Below the pieces are notes generated by a model. That model had not been told where the DNA came from. It ran no database searches and saw only the letters and a program-made list of their open reading frames with translations. DNA of 64,000 nt from Hypomesus transpacificus. Its lineage: Eukaryota > Chordata > Actinopteri > Osmeriformes > Osmeridae. Position numbers and translations under genes: made by a program. The stretch is taken from the NCBI RefSeq assembly GCF_021917145.1, contig NC_061078.1, forward strand, positions 11,018,604 to 11,082,603, in the 5' to 3' direction. Below are positions 11,640 to 24,600 of the stretch, in pieces (within the stretch, counting starts at the first letter, position 1; every line of letters starts with the position of its first letter).

Positions 11640-13790
11640 GCTGAGCGTGCGCAGCGCTTCAAGCCAATCAAATCATCGCTTTCCCACACGAGTTTAACCT
11701 ATTGACAAACTTGTTTCAAGATCGAGAACACCGTTTTTCTGAATATAAACCTACAAATATGTTTTTTAATTAACTTGATAAGCTACAACCATTACGCAGT
11801 AATATGTATCAGACGTATGTTTTAAGATTTCAACCCAGACTGACAATTAGAGATATATAGCTGAAAGTGGGACGTTCATATCGTACGCTTACATATATGA
11901 GCAGCCTCTCCCTTCTGGTTTGTTGATTTGTATTATGTTGGTAGTCTATAACGCTGACGCATGGTCTTTTGTCGAAGAATTAACCAGCATCGTGCCAACA
12001 TGCCCTTCTAGGTTTAATTTAAATATGATTGAGTGAGCTGCGAATGATTCCTGCCACTTCTTCCTATTGATCCACGGGAAATCTGACATGATACAACTGC
12101 CTTGATCTAAGGTCAGTAGCATTACAGTTGAGCTAGTTTACTACTTCTTCAGATTCTTGATTTAGCGTTAGTGAACCAAGTGAACCAACCACCTGGTCCA
12201 TAGCTGAATAGTCATAACTACCACATCGAAATGCAATGAGTATGCAGTAAGGCTTGACTGAGTGACAATAGGACACATGGTGATGGGTAGTTATTGCATG
12301 TGTGGACGCAACCAAACCCTCACATTAAATCCCATTTATTGACCTTTAAACTGAATGTGCCCTTTAAGTCGGCCGTGTCGTTTTAAATTCAACGTGCTGT
12401 AAAAGTCTCTCGATTAGTATAGGCCTAAATAAAGGTTAAAAACCCCGACTGAACAGGAAAACATTCATCATCAGCAATAATCAACGTGCTTTACGTGTGA
12501 CACGTCTAATTGCAGACAGCGAAACATTATAATACCATACATATTGGTACGCTAAGAGCTAGATAACAACTGTCTGGGTTCACCGTTGCCGCCTTGTCTC
12601 ACTGTCTGTTGAATGGATGACGCGTGTCCTCACAATAGAGTAGACTACACCCTTTACCTAAGGCTAAATTAATCTGTCAATTCAACAACGAACCAGATAT
12701 GTTTTCAAATAGATCTGTTTAAACTATAGGCCTTAAAGTTATTGGTTAGCCATTGTTTCATTTTTTTTTATTACTGTGACTACTATATAAAGGACTAGCT
12801 AGTTAAATCACATGTAAAAAATGGGTGAAGTGAAGTCCATCTTTTCCTACATCACGGGCCCATATGCGTATTGAGTGCATATGACCTAACAGTAAAGTCA
12901 GTAACTGTGTTGATTCGTATGTGCATTCGTATGTCTGTTACTAGTCTCATTCCACGACAATGCAGAAGTTGCGACACTTATTAGCACAATTGAAACCAGC
13001 TGTAATATGAACCATTCATGCTTGCTTATTCGAAAAGGAACAAAGTACCAATAAAAATAAAAAAAACGATATCGCACCTTTAACCTTATGGCCTAATATA
13101 ACCTATTGGATCTGGCGCGATGCTTTATGAGATTATACCGTTGGTGATTTTTTTTTCAGGCTTATCCTCAACGAGGTATGAGGGGGCAATTATGTCTTGA
13201 CGGCAGTGACAGCATATATATGTTCAATGTTTCGAAAATAATTTAGACTATTCCGGGAAATGCTCCACTTTGTTCTCCAGAGAAATCAAGCTGTTTTCGC
13301 AATTCTCATGATGACGCAAGATGACAATACAAAAGGAGTTTCTTAGTAACAGACCTTTCTTCAGCCTTAAAACAAACAATTTCTTCACTATGTTGCTGGC
13401 TTCCCAGATGGTTCAGTTGTCACCAATGTTATATATTGGACATTTTTACAACATACAAATATTGTGTTGGCTACATCTATGACAACAAATGAAAGTGACC
13501 ATTGCAGTGATTTACACGTTATAAAGCAACAGCAAGCTGAGCACCAACATGCGTGTCAAGTTAAACTACATTTTCTTCTAAGATACATCTTTAAGGGAAC
13601 ATTTGGTTGGATGAGAGAAAGTCCTTAATCACAGTATTATTGCAGCATATACAAAGTTGCTTTATGATAGAAAGGTGTGTTCATATGTAACATCTGGATT
13701 ATATTAAGGCAGTCATTTGTTTAACCTGATGCAAAATCCATTTAATAAAGAGGCGGAAAGTGGTATGTATTTTTTCTATGAACAGTTTAT
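11640..13790. other. fth1-rplp2 intergenic region
   Basis: No coding exon, RNA gene or clear element is seen in these 2.1 kb of AT-rich sequence. The right part may hold distal promoter sequence of fth1. Confidence 0.6.
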
Positions 13791-13795
13791 TTATT

Positions 13796-13801
13796 TGGTC
13801 C
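13796..13801 (-). terminator. rplp2: rplp2 polyadenylation signal
   Basis: TTTATT on + reads AATAAA on -, only about 10 bases after the rplp2 stop codon. Very short 3' UTRs are typical of ribosomal protein genes. Confidence 0.75.
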
Positions 13802-13810
13802 GGAACTAGT

Positions 13811-14727
13811 TTAGTCAAACAGGCCGAATCCCATGTCGTCATCAGACTCTTCTGATTCATCCTTCTTCTCTTCCTTCTCCTCAACTGTAAAGATACAACA
13901 GGTGATAAGACAAAAATCTAGTACAATCTCAAGAGATCTCTGCTATGCCAAAAAAATCTAGTCCTAGTGTCCTAGTGATCGGAATATTATCCAATACATA
14001 AAAATGAATCTTCAGTCAAACACTGCAGACAATATCCCTTCATATGTAAGGATGGCAGGACTGAAGTTAAAGGGTCTGATGCTTACCTGCAGCTGGGGCA
14101 GCAGCTCCTCCTGACCCGACAGCTGCAGAACTGGCCACTGCAACAGCACCACCTGCTGGCATGCTGGCAAGCTTACCATAGCCTGGCAGAGAACACAAGT
14201 TGTTTATCAAGTGATAAACAGCCTCACAATGAACAAAATAGTAACCATCAACATTCTAATTGCAAAGTAGAGACAACATTGACACCATTAACACAGAAAA
14301 GCTCACCTTGGGCAATCACCTCATCCACATTCTTGCCACTGAGCTCAGAGATGACCTGTTCAGGGAAGATATTTAACAGTAGGTTATGCACTTTGAGGTT
14401 AAGGTTTAAGGCATACTGTACAACTCCCATGTATGGAGGACGTTGTGGTTAGAAGGCTCTTTGAATACTAAAATGCATACTTCCGACTCTTAAAAAAAAG
14501 GTACCCAAATGCAGCACATCAAGGCAGTAAGGAGAACCTTTAAAACAGTCCCAGACCATGAGGGTTTGACAGAAGATGCCCAACTGCATGCACTCCCTTC
14601 ATACCTTCTCCATGCGTGTGTCATCAGCCTCAATGCCAACACTTTCCAGTATCTTCTTGATGTCGCCAGCCGCGGGGCTTTCTTTGCCTGCAAGGGCAGC
14701 AAGCAGGTAAGCAGCAACGTAACGCAT
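13811..14727 (-). CDS. rplp2: 60S acidic ribosomal protein P2
   Basis: P2 forms the flexible stalk of the large ribosomal subunit with P1 and P0 and recruits translation GTPases. Four coding exons are placed: 14605-14727, 14307-14355, 14087-14182 and 13811-13884 (123, 49, 96, 74 bases), giving 113 residues (human 115). The protein begins MRYVAAYLLAALAGKESP; the dimerisation domain continues through VISELSGKNVDEVIAQGYGK; an Ala/Gly hinge follows; the acidic tail ends DDDMGFGLFD, the conserved stalk tip. A noncoding first exon lies at about 15453-15510. Confidence 0.96.
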
Positions 14728-15452
14728 CCTGCAATGAAAGAAGTACATGTTAACAGGACTATCCTTATGCGTACTGATTTAAGTGACATCAAATTGACTC
14801 TCCATGGAGGGGACAGGAAAATGTGAGACAGTCTAGAAAAATGGTTCACCTGTCGATAATGAAACGTCAACTTCGTTGACTGACTGTTCAAACCAATACA
14901 ACAAAGCCTGCTGTAAGACACAGCCAATCCACTTACACTTGTTAAATGTTGATGTACAACAACTGGATTCTCTCGCTTGACTTACTCACTCAATCCTACT
15001 GACAATTTCCAGCCATACACCGTTTCTAAAAAAGAATCAGTTGGAGGTACAGTAACCTAGCCTAGCCGGCTAGTAGAAGTTAACCGTGTTAACTGATTTT
15101 CGATCTTCTACCTGTGATCTACAGAAGTAAGCCAACTAAAAAAGCAAGCCACTCTTGACTACCAACCAAAGTGTAGGTATCTAGATTTTAGCTTAACGAA
15201 ACTTGAAAATGTTTTTAACCATCATCGATTTTAGGCCTTGCACCGTTGGATGCACCAGTGAACGCTACAGCACACATGGCAGTAAGGCTAGCGTAGTAAG
15301 CTAACTCACCGCTCATCTGTCACTACATTTCTCAACACATTGACACTGTAAAGATCGAGACACACTCCTAGTTACGTTTAACATTAGGACGTTACACTGA
15401 GTTTTTGGAAATGTTGTATTTATCCATTTTAACACTTAAATGTGCAACTTAC

Positions 15453-15510
15453 TTTGAGCTGGTAGGGTGAGCGCGTGTTGACGGTAAGAATTGCACAGGC
15501 AAAAAGGAAG
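15453..15510 (-). promoter_or_regulatory. rplp2: rplp2 noncoding first exon with 5' TOP-like tract
   Basis: On - the pyrimidine run CTTCCTTTTTGCC (15510 down to 15498) would start the transcript, and CTCAAA|GTAAGT is a good donor at 15453. Initiation within a pyrimidine tract is the hallmark of TOP mRNAs, whose translation is controlled by mTOR. Confidence 0.6.
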
Positions 15511-15619
15511 TAGCAAGGGAGAACGGAAACGGAATAACGTTCGCATGGCGAACAGGGCACAGTCATTGGTGAACAAAACTGTGTAGCCTACTTAGTGATG
15601 AAATAGACGATAATAAATC

Positions 15620-17902
15620 CAAACCACTTGAATGCTTTTCCCAGCATTATTTATTGTGTGCAGTTTACAATCTAATTATGATCTATATTATTATATACAT
15701 CCACATTGATTAATACATTAACACAACTGGACATTAACTAAGGACAACTAAGTGTATGCAAATCGTAATCCAAATTAAACAGTTGAACACTCAATGTTAT
15801 CAAATAGTTTTCATAAACGTTGCGAATTTGGTCTTGGTACTCGAAACAAAGACAGAACGCAGTCAAAGAAGGAGTACAAATAATTTCTGTAAAATGTTCA
15901 TCAAAATCACGTATAAAAAAAGTGAACATATCAAAAGAAAATACTTACAAAAATATTCTTTTGACCCTTTTCCAAAAATATGAAAGAATTGCGGGCTGTA
16001 TCGTGACAGCCCTTTAAGAGTTGTTTCTATTTTTGTGTGTACTCACGAAGACTGATTTAAAATATCCTGACCTACCTGACTCAAGTTATCAGTTACGTTT
16101 AATTTAGGACTGCTTTTCTATTCTGGATGTGTTTTTCTTGAAACCCAATTCTAACTTTTCAAATTCACCTTCACAATTTGGATTTGATGATACATTAATG
16201 ATGGCTAACCAGACAAATACAATATAAACATAATCGAAAACAATAAACTTCTATATGAGTTTTACCCCCCGAATGGCACATATACCTTATGGGTCTTACC
16301 CACTACCATATCATGTTTTAATCCTGAGTATCATCCAGACATATGGCTTTTAAAAACCACTTAATATTAACATTGCATGCAAAACAACAACTATTGAGTA
16401 CCAGTTCATTTGGCAGCTATACAATGTGTTGTTTTTTTAATCATTGCCAACTAATACATTATATTAATGTCTATATCACACACGTTTACTGATCTGCAAC
16501 CCAGTTGTAAACAATTGTACATAAGAATGCAAACAGTGAAAAGACAAACAAAATAAGGGCAAACCAAAGAGCTGCCTGTTGTTATAAATCCTAGCTCTAG
16601 ATGGGGCTCTTGAAGAAATACCCAGTCTCAAAAGGTTTTACTTATTGCTCTTGTTAAATATTAAAATGCCAGGATTGCCTTAGGTCTCGGAATGCTATAC
16701 AACTGACATAAGGGGAAAAGGTTATCTGAATTGTATATGCGCATACTGTGTTTATGCAAGATTTCTGCCAGCCTCTGAACACCTACGCATTTGAAGGCAG
16801 TAAATGATTTATGGGTGGGAAAAGTTGGAGGTTGAATATTTTATGAGACAGCAGTCTTTTTTAAGCTTGTAAGACATAAGGGAAAAACAGAAGTTAAAAA
16901 TAAATTAAGAGGCTTCTTCATTAGCTAAAGGAATATTTCCTCAGTCTAAAACCACCACTATTTCAACAGACCCTAGTCTCTTACATTGTTGTCCTTTGGT
17001 CTGGTGGATTAATTCAACACATCCCTGTATAGGTGATATATTAACCAGTTTACACAGTCAAAAGTGTGGGCAGTTCATTACCAAATTAGTGTACATTGAA
17101 AATAATGGAATACGGTTAAACTGACACTGTTCCTTTTACAACAAAAATAACGAGAATGAACACATGGAACACCAATTTGTAAAAGCATGCTCATATTCTA
17201 GTTAGAAGATACAATCAACAAATATGTGCATAGAAGACAGATTTACTTCACATTCACACTTATTTCAATGAGTGGGTTAGTACACAAATTAGTTCAAAAG
17301 CTGAAACATGACACAATCTTGACCCTCACTTGAATGTGTGAATACAATTTACCCTACATAGCTGCTCCTATAAAATGTTGATTTACAGTTTATTGTGAAT
17401 CCAGTGTTTTGATCAGGTAATAATAAAGTGTGAATACATGGTAAATCTGTCAGCTAGTGTTCAATCATTTTACCTTTGTTTTGTGAAAAACAAGTGCCAT
17501 TTAAATTACAGTACAAAGTCATTATTAGATACATTTGTTTTGCCCTGAGGCACTTAGTTAGAAAATAAAATAAAAAAATTCTACAGTTGTTTTTAAAGAT
17601 CTTTAAACTGCATCCAAAATGTCAGCCCAAAACTTAAAGCACATTTAAAGTGTGAATGACAAACTACATTTAGGGTCCATAACATGATGAGTCTAGTAGT
17701 ATTCACCTTGTGCCAGTTGGGAGGATGGTGTGGTGTCTGGGAGGGGTATTGAAAATGTAGAGAGATGGTAGAGAAATATAATACACGTGGCTACAAACTA
17801 AACTTTAATCTGTACGCTGCGTTTTAGAAAAAAAGGTGAACGAGGGAGTGAGATAGACGGCCAATGAGAGTATGGGAATTAGGTGTCGATGGCGAGTCGA
17901 CA
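15620..17902 (-). other. lin7c: probable lin7c 3' UTR
   Basis: No coding exon is seen. The stretch directly follows the lin7c stop codon, and a - strand AATAAA lies at 15650-15655; several other - strand AATAAA copies (for example near 17391) could end it earlier. LIN7C in mammals has a long 3' UTR. If the distal signal is used, lin7c would end only about 120 bases before the rplp2 start. Confidence 0.4.
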
Positions 17903-20143
17903 CTACTGGGGGTAGCTGTTCTGTTGCCGGCGTTTTGCAGACCTCATTTTCTCAAAACGGGATTCCATTTCCTCAAGGACTTTGGGGGTGTACCTCACCA
18001 CCAGCTTAACTGTGCCCTGGGCTGCCTTGAGGAGCTCCACAGCTTTCTCATGGTGCTCCCCCTCCACACTCTGGAGGGAGGGAGACAAGAGCGGGATCAA
18101 GAGAGACACAGATGAAGGTATAATTAGAGACAAAGTTAGGAGGGAAGAGGAATATAAAACATGAACATATAAAAAGGTTGAGGTGTTGGGAATTCAGTGC
18201 AAACATAATAAATTAACATACTGTTTTGTCATCTGTGTAAATGCAAGCGTTTGAATATTGTCTCTACATACCACTCCATTAACAGAAAGGAGCTGGTCTC
18301 CTCTTTTTAGGCCTCCATGGCGGTCTGCAATGCCCCCAGGAATGATGCGTGAGATGTAGATGGGTGAGTTCTGCTCTTTTCCTCCCATGATGTTGAAGCC
18401 CAGACCCTCCTCTGTTTTGGGCAGCTCCACCACACGAGGGTGTGAATGACCCTCACTAGCTGCAAATGCAGCAACCGTGGCCTGCAAAGCAAGAAAGTTT
18501 AGTTGTGGAATGTTTTTCTAAATTATATTTTTTAGGATTGAGATGTCTACCATCATTTACTATGGTCCCACTAAGACAGAGAGAGGAAACCAGCACATCA
18601 GCTGACAGCACTGGGATCAGGACCATCAGATAATGTGGATCTATACTGACTCCCTTGACTGGTGAGTCAAGTATTGGTTGATTATTGTAGCTGTACCTTT
18701 GCTGTGGCGTTGGCCCGAACCTCAGGACTGCTGTTAATGTCCACCGTCTCATATACATGTTCATACACCTGGGGACACATCAAGGACTTGTAACTTCTAC
18801 ATTCATACAAGAACAGAATGTACTGTACATGTTTGTACACATAAGGACACACAGGGCTTATAGCTTTTCGTTAAACTGCACTGTTGCATGTTCCACTAGT
18901 CAATTTGTTACCTTAAATATATAGTTATTGCACTATTCTACTTCCCTATTGCCATTATACTTCTATAGATTATACTGTACTGTACTGTTCATACACCTGA
19001 GTATACATATGGTTTATAAATGCATAGTGAACTCACCCCTACTAAGAAAACGAGTACATTTTCTAATAGATCCCTGTAGACTTAATTCACTCATTCAATC
19101 GAAGTGCACAAAGAATTGTATGGGTTGCCCGTTGATTATTTAGGCATTGCACACTACTATCAATGCCATCAAGCACCCCTCCACCAGTCTGTTGCTTTAG
19201 CCAGGTTGAGTGAACTCTGCCTCACCTCTCTGACAGCGTTGCAGAACTCACTTTGCAGAACTCTCTGCAGCGCCTGTAACTTCTGGGGAGGCACCTCCCC
19301 TGTCCTCTGGAGCTTGTCAAGAAGCTCAATGGCACGGGAAATATCTGTGATCAGAAACATTTTATTCATTATATACCTGAACAAAAATGTGACCAAACCA
19401 CAACGAGTCGATGATGATGGTGGGGGAAATACCTGGTGGAAGCAGATATGCTACCTTTTGTTTGACCCTTCAACACATCTGACAGAGGACATGATAACAC
19501 AAACTATATTCTGCATAATAACATCAAGAATACAGTGGCTGAAGACGGTTCATCGTCTGGGTTGTTTTGCAATATATGATATTGTGCTGGTGCACTCTAA
19601 CTTGGCAGCGAATCAGTGTTATCACTTTTTATGGGACTATTCTCAACGACAACACAGCATCAGTATTGTTGCCATATTCGAATCACTCACTGTCAACTGT
19701 AACAAGCTCAGCAGGTACTGAGTCAGATCTTGAGACCAAGGAGGTACTGATTAACCTACTGTACACCTATAACTACAGAAGCCAGAAGGCTCTTTTGGAG
19801 GATTAGCTAGCCAGCTACCGTTACGTTGACCAAGCCACAACAGATATTAGCATTCTGGAGATATATAGATATGGATATAACACTCCTCATCATCAGACAT
19901 GTCTAGAGGAAGACCACCGTTTTATTCTCGTCGTGAACTGAATTACGTCGCTATATCATGCTACTAGCTAATCTAGCTAGCCTAGGAATTTAAATATTTA
20001 GCCTAACAACATGCTACCCAACTAGCGTTAGCTAGCTTAGCTAGCCATTTCATTTGTCTGTATGACCAATTCATAGAAACGTGAGCTTGGAGGCTTGATA
20101 AATCACCTCTTTCCAGCCGTACAGGTTCCCCCAACGATGCCAT
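17903..20143 (-). CDS. lin7c: lin-7 homolog C, L27-PDZ scaffold
   Basis: LIN7C is a small scaffold that joins CASK and MINT1/APBA1 and sorts receptors and transporters at junctions and synapses. Five coding exons are placed: 20107-20143, 19226-19344, 18697-18768, 18272-18481 and 17903-18070, giving 201 residues (human 197). The start is [12 protein letters not shown]; the L27 domain covers about residues 10-65; the PDZ domain about 90-175 has the carboxylate loop GLGFNIMGG. The tail ends [13 protein letters not shown] with NSYPQ added, slightly longer than the human end. N-terminal sequence and the neighbouring bdnf support lin7c over lin7a or lin7b. Confidence 0.96.
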
Positions 20144-21510
20144 TCTGAATCTTCACTAGACTGAATCGATATGTTTGCTAGGGAAACTTATCAAAACAGA
20201 CTCGCAAGATAGCAAATGATGAACGTCGATGGCTGGACCTAATCACTGGTAGCTAGCAAGCTAGCATTCAGGATCCTTTGAATGTTGCGCAACGCGCACG
20301 CGTTGTAGACATTCACCCTTTGCCAGCGTGTTGTTGTGATGTGATGGTGGTGCCAGGTACGGACAATATTCTCACTACCCCATCTGATGAAGTCAGTACC
20401 CATAGTGCAGCACACAATTAAAAAATAGGCATCGTAACCCCCTATCACTTACTATTCTATATAATCTCGGCTCGCATAGGTAAGAAAACGTTCGTATGAA
20501 ATTGTATCCCATATGATCTACCTACTTTTTATAAACATTTTTATTTGGTTTTCCTTGATAAGAATGCAGGAGTTGTTTGAGTAATCATGGTGTTTAGACA
20601 AAGAATGTCCTCTGGTACTCATGTCGGGCTTTTGAGAAGGTTAATGCGTTCTGAATTTAATAATGGGGTAGAGGGTTAATGGAGTCGTAGAGACTCTTTA
20701 GAAAGAGATTGTTGTGACTTTTTATGGCATATTTGTGAGAGATCAAATTATTGAATATTAAAATATGAATTTACCTGAAGTGGTCCACCCACATTGGCTG
20801 TCATGGATGATGGTTCGTGCCCTTCAGACCGTCGCATACTGCCTCGGGGACTGTTATTTCCTGATCGTTTGATGCACTTGGGAGCCTGGCAGTTTGTAGT
20901 CTAACCAGGTTGATTGTGGATAAGTGCAGGTAAAAGTGACAAGAGAATAGAAGGATCTGCCTATTGGAATCAGCCTTAGAACTTCTTCATAACAGGCCAA
21001 TAAGTGTTATTCCGGATAGAGTGTGGAGTTGCTGCATTTTATGTTTGTCCACGTATTCTGTGTGTATTTATTGAGAATAATTCAGATAAGGATGATCTTT
21101 TTGTAGCCTATAGAGCCATGATAAGAACTTACAGATTCATGCAGTATAGATATGTGAAGTCAGGGGTGCCACTAGGGTTTCTGGGCCCCCTGGCTAATTT
21201 GTTCTCTGGGCTCCGAAATCTAAATCATACAGGAAAGTATGGGGTTCTGTTGGGACCCCTGTTTGACCAGGACCCCTTGAATCGTCCTAATCTTCCCCCC
21301 GTTAAGGCGGCCTTTTGTGAAGTACCCGTGGCACACGGTCAGAGGAGATCAAAGTTAAGTTTAATGACGGCCTCTTGTTGGCTGAGTTACCAAACGCAAC
21401 TTTTAATGTCACCAAGCTATACTGAATGAATGAAGCCAACTGTGTGTATGTGAGCAAGCATGTGTGTATCTTTATGTCTTATGTTTATGATACCTAGAAG
21501 TGCAGGGTTA
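20144..21510. other. bdnf-lin7c intergenic region
   Basis: The left 100-200 bases should hold the lin7c 5' UTR and promoter. No other gene is recognised; open frames near 21004-21429 have no family resemblance. Confidence 0.55.
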
Positions 21511-21514
21511 AAAC

Positions 21515-22256
21515 TTTATTGACATTGGTTTTGTTTTTCAGTTGCCTATAATCATTTTTATTTCTTCAAATATTTCAATTTAATATTGCAAACAACTTCA
21601 CAACATACAAAATGAATTATATTAATCCAGAAACATATGTTAATGAATAAACTTTATATACTCTTATATATTTTGTCCTCTGGTGGGGATAAAAAAATAA
21701 ACAGCAAAGCTTTGACAACAGCACCTTGACATAGTATGTAAGTCCAACATTACCTTCAGAAGTTTAGAACAGTAGACAGAATGTACTTAAGAGGAAAACC
21801 TTTTACTGTTGAGGATGTAAACGGAATGTTTTGGTCTGTATCATCTCTTTTTTTTCTTAAGTGGACAATTTCTCAATTCACAATTTAAGCAGCATGCAAG
21901 TTTTTAAAATGGAACTGTCCTCCTCGACCTCTCTTCCTTCCCACCTGTCTTCTCCTTCATTATCAGATTCTTGGCAACGTAAACAAACCACACGTCTTGA
22001 GGAATGTGATATAGTAATTTAAACTGGGCGCAAATGACTGATCAGATATTTTTTTTAATCGTTTACAAGGTCATGAATATGTTCAATAAATAGACTGTAG
22101 TATCACTTTTACTGTATAAACTTCATCTTTTTTTACATGCAGTCCATAAAATTTTCATTTGACGGAATAATTTACCCTGTTATGTATATATACAAATAGA
22201 TATTTTCTCTTTACTCTCTTTTTTAAACTCTCAATAAAATCTATACATTATATACA
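21515..22256 (-). other. bdnf: bdnf 3' UTR (AT-rich) with polyadenylation signal
   Basis: The AT-rich stretch follows the bdnf stop. A - strand AATAAA lies at 21515-21520; other - strand TTTATT copies on + between 21648 and 22250 could give shorter forms. Mammalian bdnf has short and long 3' UTR forms. Confidence 0.45.
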
Positions 22257-23084
22257 CTATCTTCCTCTTTTAATGGTCAATGTGCATACACACGAAGTGT
22301 CTATCCTTATAAACCTCCAGCCAATCTTCTTTTTGCTATCCATGGTGAGAGCACGCACGTAGGACTGGGTTGTCCTGCATTGGGAGTTATAATGTCGCTT
22401 GTCAATTCCACGGCATCCCTCCTTTGTGTACCCCATAGGGTTGCATTTTGTCTCATAAAAGTATTGCTTCAGTTGGCCATTGGGGACGGGGACCTTTTCC
22501 AGGACGGTCACGGTCTGCCCAGACATGTCTATTGCCGTCTTTTTATCCACCGCAGTAACCCACTGGCTAATACTGTCACACACGCTGAGCTCCCCACGGC
22601 GGGACGGGTCGGAGTGCCTCCGCACCCTCATGGACATGTTTGCGGCGTCCAGGTAGTTTTTGTATTCCTCCAGTAGAAAGAGCAGTGGCGGCTCTAAAGG
22701 CACTTGGTTGCTGATCATCACCCGCGATGCGTACAGGTCAACGTCCTTTGTCTCCGTGGTCACCACGGAGGAAGACGCCGGGCCGCCTCTGCCCTGACCC
22801 TGGTCAGCCCCTGCCCCCAGCTGCGCTGCGGCCGCCGCCTCCCCCTCCACCTCCAGCAGCTCCTCTATCACCTGCTCAAACGTGTCTGTGAGGGAGGGAA
22901 GGGCCCCTCCACGCTGGGCCGGGCCCCCACTGCCCTGTGGAGTCCCGTGCCCTCTGGCGGACGAGGCTGCGGGACTCAGGTAGCCTTCTGTCCGATGGCC
23001 CCGCATGCCTGGGCTGTCTCTCAGGGGCGCAGCTCTCATGCAACTGAAGTATGAAATAACCATAGTAAGGAACAGGATGGTCAT
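22257..23084 (-). CDS. bdnf: brain-derived neurotrophic factor precursor (common coding exon)
   Basis: BDNF is a secreted neurotrophin acting through TrkB and, as the pro-form, p75NTR. The whole 275-residue precursor lies in one exon, as in all vertebrates (mammalian exon IX). The start is [20 protein letters not shown], a signal peptide. The pro-domain has an N-glycosylation site NMS (residues 149-151) and ends at the furin site RVRR (153-156). The mature 119 residues begin [15 protein letters not shown], have all six knot cysteines and end [11 protein letters not shown]. The acceptor is before TTCCACCAG (exon edge 23105), giving the conserved FHQVRRV read-in when an upstream exon supplies an ATG. 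The pro-domain is about 28 residues longer than human, through a Gly/Gln/Ala-rich insert. Confidence 0.98.
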   Translation of the reverse strand: MTILFLTMVISYFSCMRAAPLRDSPGMRGHRTEGYLSPAASSARGHGTPQGSGGPAQRGGALPSLTDTFEQVIEELLEVEGEAAAAAQLGAGADQGQGRGGPASSSVVTTETKDVDLYASRVMISNQVPLEPPLLFLLEEYKNYLDAANMSMRVRRHSDPSRRGELSVCDSISQWVTAVDKKTAIDMSGQTVTVLEKVPVPNGQLKQYFYETKCNPMGYTKEGCRGIDKRHYNSQCRTTQSYVRALTMDSKKKIGWRFIRIDTSCVCTLTIKRGR

Positions 23085-23105
23085 CACTCTTCTAACCTGG
23101 TGGAA

Positions 23106-24456
23106 CTGGACAAACAAAAGACAAAACAGAAAAAGTGGAGAGGGGAAAGAGAGAGAGAAAATACAATGTAAGTCCATCTGAAAATATGGTTTGTATTATC
23201 TGCGGTCAGACAGTTTTCAAAAGTACGATTCAAAACAGCATTATTAATTTCCATTATGTAAACTTGGTGCCGTGCTTCCGCAATGGCCCTTAAAACTATA
23301 TAAAGGGGCTTTATTCCGTCACCACAGTTGCCAAAAAAAAAGATCCCAATTGCAAACCACAGTTAAGAAATAACACAACAGGATTGAGCCTCAGTACTAT
23401 GTTGTCTGTTCCACTATGCTTGTGATATTTCTGTTCATATACAAGGTTTGGCCTAGATTTTATAAGTTGGCAGGCTAAAACAAAGGGCCCAGCAGGGCCG
23501 TCAATGGCTGCTGACAACAGCGTTTTCCAACTCATTCCATGTTTTTTTTATACTGAGGCTGGGAGGAGGCTGGGCACCATGCTATTAATGCCGACGTGTT
23601 TAGCTTGCCAACATTCCCTCTTGCAGAGTTTTAAAATGTTGAATCCTGTAATGAAATTATTACCGTAAATTCATCCTTCTGGAATTTTGTCAACTTGGGG
23701 TGAAAGTCGTTTACAGGTATTTAGGCCTACAAATGGGCACAGCAAGCCAGAATTTTTATATTGGGAACTTTAGATTGTCAAGAAATGAAAAAGTGTGCTT
23801 AGACAATATCATTAGATTATCTCAACCAAACATGAAAGTATCAATGTCATACCTAGTGGTTCATGTTCTATAAATCCTCAACTAATTAAGATTATTGGGA
23901 CTAGTACATTAAATATGGATATATATTCTTTCAATTAATTTGAAAAGTGTATGCTTTGTGTATCATGGTGATTTGAAAACACTTCATCCTAATGTATTTC
24001 ATATTCCTGGCTCCTCACCAAATTTCCCATGGGGAAAAAGATAAAAATATATAGATTATCTGATTGATTGCTTGGGGAGACAAAGTAACTTTAAAAATAA
24101 ACAAATGCATGTTTACTCTAGACTTGTGCTACGCAACCGATATTTGTTTTGAAAGACAATATGCTGAACTAGCATGGACGGAATTATGTTTATTGATGGA
24201 TGCATAGAGTAAGTAGGAACTAGCAGGAATTCAGTCAGGAGGACGCTGCAAGGAGAAGACATTTTCTTGCATCCTTAAACATTCAAGGATATTTGAATAA
24301 TGGCCTTAAAGCTCAGATGGTCAGCTCACATAATACATATCTGATAAGCAGGCATTTCAGTAGGAAGAATGCTATAAAGGGCCCAGCTATCCGAACCAAA
24401 ACAGATACCATGTCCTTATTCAGTACATCCCCTAGCTCCACACAAGCATCCCTTAC
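23106..24456. other. bdnf: bdnf intron preceding the coding exon
   Basis: No exon seen. This is intron shared by the alternative 5' exons. Confidence 0.6.
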
Positions 24457-24600
24457 CTTGGAGTAGCCCTCAGAATCACAGCAATTCACACATCCGTAGA
24501 CATCCCAGACAGAGTCACACAAATGAAAGCAATAATAAACGACAATGAAAAAAGCGAGATCTCATCTCGCCTTCCAGTGGGGAGCATTTAAAAATAGCCC
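24457..24600 (-). promoter_or_regulatory. bdnf: candidate bdnf 5' exon near the coding exon (V/VI-like)
   Basis: On - the sequence GGCTACTCCAAG|GTAAGG is a strong donor at 24457. Upstream at 24588-24597 lies CTATTTTTAA, a match to the MEF2 consensus YTAWWWWTAR. There is no ATG in frame with FHQVRRV, so the exon would be noncoding. The exon start is not defined. Confidence 0.35.

Noticed and set aside
13885-15452. snoRNA in rplp2 introns, as in the mammalian host gene
   Set aside because: I looked for C/D boxes and an H/ACA hinge with ACA tail on - and found no convincing one by eye; a covariance search would settle it.
21004-21429. 141-residue + strand frame between lin7c and bdnf
   Set aside because: No family resemblance, no splice or promoter context; probably old repeat or chance.
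24313-24522. Coding N-terminal extension for bdnf from the 24457 exon
   Set aside because: The frame is open into FHQVRRV but begins at TTG; no in-frame ATG exists, so it is treated as noncoding.
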